From Glycomyces tritici (lineage in GTDB: Bacteria > Actinomycetota > Actinomycetes > Mycobacteriales > Micromonosporaceae), in contig NZ_JAUEMJ010000007.1 in the NCBI RefSeq assembly GCF_030403505.1, forward strand, positions 186,001-250,000: 64,000 bases of DNA. The letters are read 5' to 3'. The number at the start of each line of letters is the position of its first letter. Position 1 is the first letter of the stretch. Below, in pieces: positions 7,816 to 17,000 of this stretch. A program made the position numbers and the translations under genes. Below the pieces are notes generated by a model. It was not told where the DNA came from, did no database searches, and worked only from the letters and a program-made list of their open reading frames with translations.

Positions 7816-8724
7816 TCAAGTGCCCTGGGGGCGATCGCGGTAGGCGGTCGGGGTCATGGCGTGGTGGTGGTGGAACTGGCGCGAGAAGTACATGGGGTCG
7901 TCGAAGCCGGTCTCGCGGGCGACGGCGGTGACGGGGAGGTCGGTGCCGTCGAGCAGCTCGCGGGCCCGGGCCATCCGCAGCTGCACCTGGTACTGCAGCG
8001 GTGAGACGCCCAGGTGCTCGCGGAAGCGGGCGCTGAGGTGCGACGGGCTCAGGCCGACCATCGAGGCGAGCGCGGCCACCGAAGTGCGCTGCGGGGCGGT
8101 CGCCCGCAGATGCGCCACCGCCCGCTCCAGAGGGCTGGGCTGCGGCCCGGGGGCCCGGCGGCCGGTGGCGACCACATGGGCGAGGGCGTGCCAGGCCGCG
8201 CCGCTGCCCCGGACGAGCGCGGCGAGGGTCGGACCGGTGTCGAGCGCGTCGATGACCTGCGAGACCAGGCTCGCCACCGGGGCCGGATCGCGGAGGTGCG
8301 TCACCGGTCCGCCCGCCGCCTCGTGCGCGGTCCGGACGAGGTCCGCGGCGTCCGCGCCCGTGAAGTGCAGCCACCACAGCGTCCACGGATCCTGTTCGGC
8401 CGCACCGTAGGCGTGCGGGCGGTCGGCGGGCAGGAGCACCACGCCGCCGCGCGAGACCGGGAACCGGGTGCCGCCGGTGCGGCACCAGCCGGACCCGCCG
8501 GTGCAGACCAGCAGGACGTGCTCGGCGGCGCCCTGCGGGCGCGAGCGGCCGTGGCGCGCGGCGTGCGGGAAGTGTCCCGCGTCCGTCACCAGCAGCTTCC
8601 CGGTGAGCGGGTGGCGCAGCGCCCGGTCGACGGCGGCGCGGGGGACCACGAGCATCCGCTGCCCCGCGAAGCCCTCGGGGATCCCCTCCTCATCAGCGGC
8701 GATCAGCGATTCGTCCATGCCCAT
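7816..8724 (-). CDS. AraC-family transcriptional regulator
   Basis: About 302 residues from the ATG at 8724; ATGs at 8718 and 8727 are equally possible and no strong ribosome site decides. The N-terminal AraC cupin-like sensor is visible (HVLLVCTGGSGWCRTGG, PADRPHAYGAAEQDPWTLWWLHF). The C-terminal double helix-turn-helix includes SVAALASMVGLSPSHLSARFRE and the signature TAVARETGFDDPMYFSRQFHHH. Such proteins sense sugars or oligosaccharides and activate adjacent genes. It is divergent from the DUF5107/TPR gene with about 50 bases between them, so it probably controls that gene and the cellulase-like gene after it. Confidence 0.88.
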   Translation of the reverse strand: MGMDESLIAADEEGIPEGFAGQRMLVVPRAAVDRALRHPLTGKLLVTDAGHFPHAARHGRSRPQGAAEHVLLVCTGGSGWCRTGGTRFPVSRGGVVLLPADRPHAYGAAEQDPWTLWWLHFTGADAADLVRTAHEAAGGPVTHLRDPAPVASLVSQVIDALDTGPTLAALVRGSGAAWHALAHVVATGRRAPGPQPSPLERAVAHLRATAPQRTSVAALASMVGLSPSHLSARFREHLGVSPLQYQVQLRMARARELLDGTDLPVTAVARETGFDDPMYFSRQFHHHHAMTPTAYRDRPQGT

Positions 8725-8773
8725 CATTGAAATGACCATCGACAGCCATGTCAAGCCCTCATAAGGTCGAGCC

Positions 8774-11700
8774 ATGCCCATCGAAGCGTCGAGGATCGTC
8801 CTGCCCCACGCCCCGGACAAGCTCGCGGACCGGCCGGTGAAGGCCTGGCGCGAGCCGGTCGCGATCGACTCCTACGCCCCCGCCGCACCCGACCGGTACC
8901 CGGCCTACCTCGACCAGCGCGTCTACCAGGGCTCATCGGGCGCGGTCTACCCGCTGCCGTTCATCGACGCCGTCGCCCGCGAGAAGGCCCCGCGCGACTG
9001 GGACGCGATCCACCTCGAGAACGAGTACGTGCGGCTGATGATCCTCCCCGAACTCGGCGGAAGAATCCACATCGGATTCGACAAGACGCGCGGCCACGAC
9101 TTCTTCTACCGCAACGACGTGATCAAACCGGCGCTCGTCGGCCTCGCCGGGCCGTGGGTCTCCGGCGGCGTCGAGTTCAACTGGCCCCAGCACCATCGGC
9201 CCGCCACCCACCTGCCCGTCGAGAGCCGCATCGAGTCCGAAGCGGACGGATCGGCGACCGTGTGGTGCTCCGACCACGACCCCTTCGCGCGCATGCAGGG
9301 CATGCACGGCATCAGGCTCCGCCCCGCGAGCGCCCTCATCGAGCTGCGCGGCCGCCTCGTGAACCGCAGCGACGAGGTCCAGACCTTCCTGTGGTGGGCC
9401 AACGCGGCCGCCAAAGCAGGGGAGGACTACCAGTCGTTCTTCCCCGCGGAAGTCCGCGTCGTCGCCGACCACGCCAAGCGCGCGACCTCCACATTCCCTG
9501 CGGCGCAAGGCGAGTACTACGGTATCGACTACCCGGCCCGCCGCACCGCCGAGCGGCCGGACGGCGACCGCCTCGACTGGTACCGCAACATCCCGGTGCC
9601 GACCTCGTACATGTGCCTGGGCGGCGAAGACGACTTCTTCGGCGGCTACGACCACGCCGCCGGCGCCGGCTTCGTCCACTGGGCCGACCACCGCACCGCG
9701 CCCGGCAAGAAGCAGTGGACCTGGGGCGACGCGCCCTTCGGCTGGGCCTGGGACGCCCACCTCACCGACGACAACGGGCCCTATGTGGAGCTCATGGCCG
9801 GGGTCTTCACCGACAACCAGCCCGACTTCGCGTTCCTCGCACCCGGCGAGACCAAGACCTTCTCCCAGTACTGGTACCCGATCCAGGACACCGGACCCGT
9901 CCACCAAGCGACATTGGACGCCGCCGTCCGTCTCGACATCGACGGCACCCGCGTGCGGATCGCCGCCGCGGCCACCTCCTCGCGCCCCGGCGCGAAAATC
10001 CGCCTCCGCGCCGGCGACCGAACCGTCTACGCCGCGGAAGGCGACCTCGCGCCCGGCGCCCCGCACGTCGCCGCATTCGACATCGATGGCGGGACCGGAG
10101 ACCGACCCGCAGCGCTCGACCCGGCCGACTGCGAACTCGTCGTCGAGCACGGCGGCCGCACACTCGTGTCATGGCGGCCGAACCCGGAGCCCGCCGCACC
10201 GACCGCAGTCGCACCGGCGACCGAACCGCCTGCGCCCGAAGCGATCCCGTCAACCGACGAGCTGTACCTCACCGGCCTCCACCTCGACCAGTACCGGCAC
10301 GCGACCCGCTCGCCCGAGCCCTACTGGCGCGAGGCCCTGCGCCGCGACCCCGGCGACGCCCGCAGCAACACCGCGCTGGCCGCGCGCCTCGCCCGCGCCG
10401 GGCGGCTCGCGGAGGCCGAGACGCACTTGCGCGCCGCGGTCGACCGCTTGACCGCGCGGAACCCGAACCCGCGCGACGGCGAGGCCCACTACCGGCTCGG
10501 CATCGTGCTCGCCCGCCAAGGCCGCGCCGCCGAAGCCCAAGCGGCCCTGGGGAAAGCCCTCTGGGACGGCGCATGGGCCGATGCCGCCGCGGTCGCCGCC
10601 GCCCGGCTCGACCTCGCCGCCGGCCGCGACGCCGAGGCCGGCCTCCGCGCGGTCGTCGCCCGCAGCCCCCGCCACACGCAGGCCCGCAACCTCCTCGCCG
10701 TCGCGGTACTGCGGCGCGGCGACCGCGCCGACGCGGCCGAGATCGTCCAGGAGACCTTGCGCGACAACCCGCTCGACGCCTGGGCCCGCGACCTCGCCGC
10801 GGCACTTGGTGTCGAGGCGGCGCCGACGAACGACCCGACGATCGCGCTCGACGTCGCCCTCGAATACCGCCTCATCGGTGAGGACGACCCCGCGATCGCC
10901 GCGTTCGCGACCGCTGCGGCCCTCACGCCGGCCCCCGGCCAGGTCAACGTCGCACCCCTCGCCTGGCTCCACCGCGCCGACCTCGCCCTTGAACGCGGCG
11001 ACGAGGCCGCAGCCGACCTTGCGCTGCAACGGGTCCGCGAACTCGACCGCACCTGGTGCTTCCCCACCCGCACGGAGGACGACGCCCTCGCACGGCTGCG
11101 CACGCGCCGCCCGGACGACCCGGTGCTCGCCGCGCTCGCGGGCCACCGCCTGTACGCGGCGGGCCGCCACCGCGAAGCGATCGCCGCATGGGAGACCGCC
11201 GCCGAGGCGAACGACCCGGTGGTGCTGCGCAACCTCGGCGTCGCCGCCCACAACGTCGAAGGCGACCCCGAGCGCGCCGCCCACTGGTACGCCCTCGCCC
11301 GCGAGGCCGCGCCCGACGACGCCCGGCTGCGCTACGAGGCCGACCAGCTCGACGCCCGCCGCGGCGTCGACCCCGCGCAACGCCTTGCGGCCCTTGCCGA
11401 CCGCCGCGACCTCGTCGACCAGCGCGACGACCTCGCGGTCCAGTTCGCCGAACTCCTCACGGCGGCAGGCCGTCCCGGCGACGCACTCGACGTGCTCGCG
11501 GGCCGCGCCTTCCAGCCGTGGGAGGGCGGCGAAGGGCGGGTGCTCGCGGCCTGGGAGGACGCGCAGGCGGCACTCGCGCGCCAAGCCCTGGCGGGGGCGG
11601 AGGCGAAGCGCACGGCCGTCCGGATGGCAGTCGGCGGGGCCGACGCGACGAAGACGGAAACTGAGAAGGCAGACGCCGCGGCAGGAGCCGAATCGGCGGT

Positions 11701-12250
11701 CGCTCACGCCATGGCCGCGCTGACGCCGCCCGCGAACCTCGGCGAGGCCCGGCACCCGCTCGCGAACACGGCGGACCTCCACCTCCTGCTCGGCGACGCC
11801 CTGGCCGCGACCGGCGACCACGCCGGCGCCCGAAGCGCCTGGGAACGTGCCGCCTCCCAGCAGGGCGACTTCCAGACCATGCGCGTGCAGGCCCACTCCG
11901 AGCACTCCGCCGCCGCGGTCACCGCACTGCGTCGCCTCGGTGAATCCGAAGCGGCCCAGGCGCTCCGGGACGGCCTCGCCCGGTACATCGACGAGCAGGC
12001 CGGCGCGACCGCGACCATCGACTACTTCGCGACCTCACTGCCCTCAATGCTGCTGTTCACCACCGACCTCCAAGCCGCCCATGAGGTCCGGGTACTGGTG
12101 CTGCGCGCGCAACTGGCAATGCTCGACGGCGAACCCGACAGGGCTGCGATGCTCGCCCGGGAGGCGCTGCAGCAGGAACCGCTCAACGCCGCGGCGCGAG
12201 CCGTCGCAGCCGAAGCGCCGCGCGCTGGCCTGAGTGAAGGAACGGCATGA
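8774..12250 (+). CDS. DUF5107 protein with C-terminal TPR region
   Basis: 1158 residues, ATG at 8774. The N-terminal ~390 residues match the DUF5107 type, a galactose-mutarotase-like beta-sandwich family (YVRLMILPELGGRIHIGFDKTRG, WVSGGVEFNWPQHHRP, GKKQWTWGDAPFGWAWD). A long helical tetratricopeptide-repeat region fills about residues 490-1140. DUF5107/TPR proteins are widespread beside actinobacterial sugar-use genes, but no activity has been assigned that I can name. There is no signal peptide, so it is probably cytoplasmic. Its divergent AraC neighbour and the cellulase-like protein downstream point to handling of an imported oligosaccharide. Confidence 0.85.
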   Translation: MPIEASRIVLPHAPDKLADRPVKAWREPVAIDSYAPAAPDRYPAYLDQRVYQGSSGAVYPLPFIDAVAREKAPRDWDAIHLENEYVRLMILPELGGRIHIGFDKTRGHDFFYRNDVIKPALVGLAGPWVSGGVEFNWPQHHRPATHLPVESRIESEADGSATVWCSDHDPFARMQGMHGIRLRPASALIELRGRLVNRSDEVQTFLWWANAAAKAGEDYQSFFPAEVRVVADHAKRATSTFPAAQGEYYGIDYPARRTAERPDGDRLDWYRNIPVPTSYMCLGGEDDFFGGYDHAAGAGFVHWADHRTAPGKKQWTWGDAPFGWAWDAHLTDDNGPYVELMAGVFTDNQPDFAFLAPGETKTFSQYWYPIQDTGPVHQATLDAAVRLDIDGTRVRIAAAATSSRPGAKIRLRAGDRTVYAAEGDLAPGAPHVAAFDIDGGTGDRPAALDPADCELVVEHGGRTLVSWRPNPEPAAPTAVAPATEPPAPEAIPSTDELYLTGLHLDQYRHATRSPEPYWREALRRDPGDARSNTALAARLARAGRLAEAETHLRAAVDRLTARNPNPRDGEAHYRLGIVLARQGRAAEAQAALGKALWDGAWADAAAVAAARLDLAAGRDAEAGLRAVVARSPRHTQARNLLAVAVLRRGDRADAAEIVQETLRDNPLDAWARDLAAALGVEAAPTNDPTIALDVALEYRLIGEDDPAIAAFATAAALTPAPGQVNVAPLAWLHRADLALERGDEAAADLALQRVRELDRTWCFPTRTEDDALARLRTRRPDDPVLAALAGHRLYAAGRHREAIAAWETAAEANDPVVLRNLGVAAHNVEGDPERAAHWYALAREAAPDDARLRYEADQLDARRGVDPAQRLAALADRRDLVDQRDDLAVQFAELLTAAGRPGDALDVLAGRAFQPWEGGEGRVLAAWEDAQAALARQALAGAEAKRTAVRMAVGGADATKTETEKADAAAGAESAVAHAMAALTPPANLGEARHPLANTADLHLLLGDALAATGDHAGARSAWERAASQQGDFQTMRVQAHSEHSAAAVTALRRLGESEAAQALRDGLARYIDEQAGATATIDYFATSLPSMLLFTTDLQAAHEVRVLVLRAQLAMLDGEPDRAAMLAREALQQEPLNAAARAVAAEAPRAGLSEGTA

Positions 12251-12562
12251 ACGACCGAGCCGGACCCCGCGAGTCGATCGCTTCCTTTGCCGGTGGTGCT
12301 GTGCGGCGGTCCGCCTGCCGCAGGCGCACGCTCGCGCGCGAGGCCGCTGCGGTGCGTAGGGCATGCCCCTTCCCACCCGCATCCGCCTCCGACCAACCGA
12401 AAAGGACCACACTTTCACGAGGGTCCGACATTGCGGCGTTTTCGCAGTTCAGAGCCAACATGCAGCGACCGGACCAGGGGTCTTGCCTGCGTGCGAAGCC
12501 CGAACGCCGCCGCGTGAACACCGCACGCTGACCGCACCATCCAACCGCAAGGAGCCGCAACC
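12251..12562. other. Intergenic stretch of 312 bases with two small palindromes
   Basis: No supportable gene. It holds an inverted repeat CGCCTG-CCG-CAGGCG at 12312-12326 that could act as a weak terminator after the TPR gene, and a perfect 12-bp palindrome CTCGCGCGCGAG at 12331-12342. A less GC-rich part (about 12395-12460) may carry the promoter of the cellulase-like gene. The AAGGAG at 12549-12554 is that gene's ribosome site. Confidence 0.5.
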
Positions 12563-13837
12563 GTGACACCCGCTCATCTTCCCGAACGCCTCGCGATCAC
12601 CCTCTGGGACTTCTCCTGGTACGTGCGCACCGGACCCGGCGAGCCGTTCGAGGACCTCGACGCCGCGCTCGCCCGCGCCGTCGACCTCGGCTACAACGCA
12701 GTGCGCATCTGCGCGATGCCGTTCCTGCTCTTCAGGTCCGGCCTCGACACGACGGCGCTGCGCCTCGAACCGCTCGGGGGCGAACCGGGCGGCTACGGCT
12801 CCCGCGTCCGCTGGTACGACGTCCGCGAGACCACCGTGATCGACGCCGAGGCCCACCTCCTCGCCCTCTTCCGCGCCGCCGACCGCCACGGGGTGAAGGT
12901 CATCTCCTCGTCCTGGGAGTACCAGCAGAGCCCGGCCTTCGCCGACGACCCCGCCTGGTACGAAGCGCTGCACGCGATCGAGCCCGAGGACCGGCTCACC
13001 GTTCTCGCCGAGGCCCAGGCCGACCTCGTCGACCTGCTCGCCGAACACGGCCTCGCCCATGTCCTCGCGTGCGTCGAACCGCACAACGAAGTCCAGATCG
13101 GACACCTCACGGCCGGCCTGCCCGGCGTCGAAGACGCCGTCGTCGAGCTCCAGGGCCGACTCGAAGCCGGCATCGCCGCCTTCCAGGCCCGCCACCCCGA
13201 GGTGCTCTGCGCCCCCAACTACGGGGGCGTCCCGATCGGGTCCCTGCGGGGCCTGCCCCGCAACGCGACCGCGCTCGCCTTCCACCCGTACGTCTACGGC
13301 GTGCTGGACGATCTCGTGGAGGAGTTCGGCCTCCGCCGCGACCCCGCGCGGTTCCCGCAGGAGCGCGCCGACGCCGAACTGCTCCGCCCCGGCGCCCCGC
13401 CGCTCGCCGAGTGGCGGCTGCCGCAGGCGCACGCGTGGAAGCTCAAGGCCTCGATCATGCAGCCCGCCGAGATCTACGTCCACGACTGGTGCGACCCCGA
13501 GCGGTTCGACCGGTGGCTCTACGACCGGTATGGCGCGCACCGGGTCGCGATGGCGAACCGTCTGCGCGACTGGATCGACGCCGCGGCCGACCACGCCGCC
13601 CGCCTCGGCGTCCCGCTGCTCTTCGGCGAGGGCTGGGTCGGCTACACGCCCCGCGACGGCCGCTTCGAGGAAGGACCGGTCGGCGCCCAGATCTGCCGCG
13701 ACGCCATCGCCCACTCGGTGCGGGTCGGCGCGTGGGGCTCGATCGTGTGCTCCAACGCCGCACCGCAGCATCCCATGTGGAGTGACGAGGCGCTGCAGCG
13801 CGAATGCAACGCCGCGCTGCTGGCACCGGTGAAGTGA
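12563..13837 (+). CDS. Cellulase-like TIM-barrel glycosidase, substrate unknown
   Basis: 424 residues, GTG at 12563 with a strong AAGGAG ribosome site. The sequence fits a cellulase-like (clan GH-A type) barrel: LWDFSWYVRTG at the first strand, CVEPHNEVQIG with the Asn-Glu pair of a possible acid/base, and LLFGEGWVGYTP with a candidate nucleophile Glu. There is no signal peptide, so it is intracellular and probably acts on an imported di- or oligosaccharide. It follows the DUF5107/TPR gene in the same direction after a 312-bp gap. The substrate cannot be read from the sequence. Confidence 0.75.
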   Translation: MTPAHLPERLAITLWDFSWYVRTGPGEPFEDLDAALARAVDLGYNAVRICAMPFLLFRSGLDTTALRLEPLGGEPGGYGSRVRWYDVRETTVIDAEAHLLALFRAADRHGVKVISSSWEYQQSPAFADDPAWYEALHAIEPEDRLTVLAEAQADLVDLLAEHGLAHVLACVEPHNEVQIGHLTAGLPGVEDAVVELQGRLEAGIAAFQARHPEVLCAPNYGGVPIGSLRGLPRNATALAFHPYVYGVLDDLVEEFGLRRDPARFPQERADAELLRPGAPPLAEWRLPQAHAWKLKASIMQPAEIYVHDWCDPERFDRWLYDRYGAHRVAMANRLRDWIDAAADHAARLGVPLLFGEGWVGYTPRDGRFEEGPVGAQICRDAIAHSVRVGAWGSIVCSNAAPQHPMWSDEALQRECNAALLAPVK

Positions 13838-14050
13838 CGGCGAGGTGTCGAGGCGCGGTTCCTCGGCCTGCATGACGCCGCCAGGGCCGGTCCGCCCGTT
13901 GCGAGCCGGGTGCGGCCCTGCCCGCCGATCGGCCCCGCGCTCGTAGGTGGCGGCGCCGCGGACCTGAGGAGCCCTGCCCCACGGTCGGTACAGCGAGGCG
14001 GGGTGCGAGCCCGAGGCGGGGCCGCGCCGGAACCAAGATCCGACCGAGGA

Positions 14051-17000
14051 TCAGGGCCGCAGACGGAACGCCTTGTGCGTGGGCCGGAAGCCCGCCGCCT
14101 CCAGCAGCGGTCCGAGCGGCGCCGACAGCGCCGGGTCGTCGTTGACGCGTTCGATCGACAGCGGACCGGTGGCGCCCCCGCGCGCCGCTTCCGCCAAGGC
14201 CTCGACGGCGGCCCGCAGGCGGGCGTCGTGGTCCCCCTCGGCCGATGCCTCTGCGGGCCAGGCGAGCAGCGTCTTGCCGCCGCGCTCGAGGTAGAGCACG
14301 AGCGCGCCGTCGACCAGGACGACGAGCGAGCCCGCCTTGCGGCCGGGCTTGTGGGCCGCGCCCGCGGGCGGTTCGGGCCATGGCAGGGCCGCACCGTACG
14401 CGCTGGCGGGATCGGCCGCGGCCAGGACCACCGCGTCGAACCCTGCCGAGCGCTCGCGGCGGGTCGCCATGGCGCGCAAGCGGTCGACGGCGCCGTCCGC
14501 GGCGAACTGCGCTGCGCCGAGGCCTTCGACCACGTAGCCGCGTCGGGCCTTCCCCGACTCCTCGAAGACCGAGAGCACCCGGTAGACCTTCGCGAAGCCG
14601 CCCTCGATGTCCTCGGCCGCGACCGCGCCGCGGGTGACCACTCCGTGCCGGTCCAGGAGCGTCGTGGCCAGCGCGTGGGCGCGGACCGTGGCGTCGCTCG
14701 CGGGTGCGGGCAGCAGCGACCAGCGTCCGGCCACTGTGGGCATGACGGCGATGCCGGTCCCGGCGCGCAGCTCGCGCCAGCCCGAGCCGACGCCGGGGGA
14801 GTAGCGCCCGCGCGGGGCCGAGCGCTTGGCGCGGTGGGCGGTGGCGCCGGGGGAGCTGCCCGATCCGAGGTAGGCGCGCAGTGGCGCGAGCGTGTCGTTG
14901 GTGAGGCGTCCGGCCCAGACGAGGTCCCAGAGTGCTTCGGCGAGTTGGGATTCGGAGGCCTCGGGGTGGGCGGCGCGGACCTGCTCGGCGAGCTGGCGGA
15001 AGAACAGTCCGAAGCCGCCCGCGAGGGCGTCGAGGAGTGCGTTGTGGAGCGGCCCGGCTTCGAACGGTGCCGCCTCCGGGAGGAGCAGCGGCGCGGTCTC
15101 GGCCGGGTAGAGCGCGATCCAGCCGTCCTTGCCCGAGAGGCTGCCCGCTCCGGCCCATAGGACCTCGCCGGACGCGGTGAGTTCGTCGAGGAGCACCGGG
15201 GTGTAGTCGCCGACGCGTGAGGGCAGGACCAGTTTCTCCAGTGCGGAGGCGGGGACCGGGACGCCTTGGAGCTGTTCGACGGCGCGGGCGAGGCCGTCCA
15301 CGCCGCGGAGGTCGCCGCCGAGGTGCTGCCATTCGGGCAGGAAGCCGGCGAGTGCGGCCGGTGCCACGGGTTCGAGTTCTTTGCGAAGGGCCGCAAGGGA
15401 GCGGCGGCGAAGGCGCCGCAGCACGCCGGCGTCGCACCATTCGCGGCCCTCGCCGCCGGGCCGGAACTCGCCTCCGGTGAGGCGGCCGTCGGCGGTGAGG
15501 CGCTGGAGGGCGCCGTCGGTGACGGCGACGCCGAGGCCGAAGCGGGCGGCGGCGTCGCCGGAGGTGAAGGGGCCGTGGGTGCGGGCGTAGCGGGCGAGGA
15601 GGTCGCCGAGCGGGTCGGCGACGGGTTCGAGGAAGGCGGCCGGGACGTCGGCGGGCAGTGCGGAGCCGAGGGCGTCGCGCAGGCGGCCCGCGTCTTCGAT
15701 GGCGGCCCAGTGGTCCCGGCCGGCGATGCGCACCTTGAAGGCCCGGCCGGCCGCCTCCAGTTCCGCGGCCCATTCGGGTGGGGCGCCGCGTTCGGCTAGT
15801 TCGGCTTCCTGGAGCGGGCCGAGGAGGCGCAGCAGGTCGGCGACGCTCTCGGCGTCCCTCGCGCGGCGGTCCCCGGTCAGCCACTGCAGCTCGGACTCCA
15901 ACTGCGCCAATGCGTCAGGGTCGAGCAGTTCGCGCAGCTCGGCCTGGCCCAGCAGTTCGCCGAGCAGCCGGGAGTCCAGGGAGAGTGCGGCGGCGCGGCG
16001 CTCGGCCAGCGGGGTGTCGCCCTGGTACATGAACTGCGCGGCGTATCCGAAGAGGAGCGAGCGGGCGTACGGGGAGGCCTCGGGGGTCGCGACCTCGATG
16101 AGGCGCACGCGGCGGGCCTCGATGTCGCCCATCAGCTCGGCGAGGCCGGGCACGTCGTACACGTCCTGGAGGACTTCGCGGACCGCTTCGAGGATGATCG
16201 GGAACGACGGGTATTGCGCGGCGACCTCGAGCAGCTGCGAGGAGCGCAGTCGCTGCTGCCACAGCGGCTGCCGCTTGCCGGGCTGGCGGTGAGGCAGGAG
16301 CAGGGCGCGGGCGGCGGCCTCGCGGAAGCGGGAGGCGAACAGGGCGGAGCCGCCGGCGGCCTCGGTGACGATGCCGGTGATCTCGCCCTTGTCGAAGACG
16401 AGGTCGGCGGGGTCGAAGCCGAAGTCCTCGGTGTCGGGCAGGCGCAGGACGATCCCGTCGTCGTGGTGCATGAGCTGCGGGTCGACGCCGTGCCGTCCGC
16501 GCAGTCTCGCGCCGAGGGCGAGCGCCCAGGGGGCGTGGACCTGGGCGCCGAAGGGGGAGTGGACGACGATGCGCCAGTCGCCGAGCTCGTCGCGGAACCG
16601 CTCGACGACGATCGTGCGGTCGTCGGGCACGTGGCGGGTGGCCTCGGCCTGCTCTGCGAGGTAGGCGAGGGCGTTGCGGGCGGCGAAGTCGTCCAGGCCC
16701 GCCGCGTTGAGCCGCTTGCGGGCGCGGTCCTTCGGGAGTGCGGCGATCTCGCGGGTGAACGCGCCGAGGGCGCGGCCGAGTTCGAGGGGCCTGCCGAGGG
16801 TGTCGCCGATCCAGAACGGGAGGCGGCCGGGCACGCCGGGCGCGGGCGAGACGACGACGCGGTCGCGGGTGACCTCCTCGATGCGCCAGGAGGAGGTGCC
16901 GAGCGAGAACACGTCGCCGACCCGCGACTCGTAGACCATCTCCTCGTCGAGTTCGCCGACCCGGCCGCCGCCGCGCTTGGGGTCGGTGCCCGCCAGGAAG

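Noticed and set aside
12247..12531. A 94-residue frame after the DUF5107/TPR gene, with an ATGA overlap
   Set aside because: No ribosome site, no domain, biased composition; the overlap is by chance. It was treated as intergenic.
13838..14050. A 213-bp gap with a GGTTC-like string that hinted at a tRNA T-loop
   Set aside because: No acceptor stem, D-arm or anticodon arm can be paired around it.
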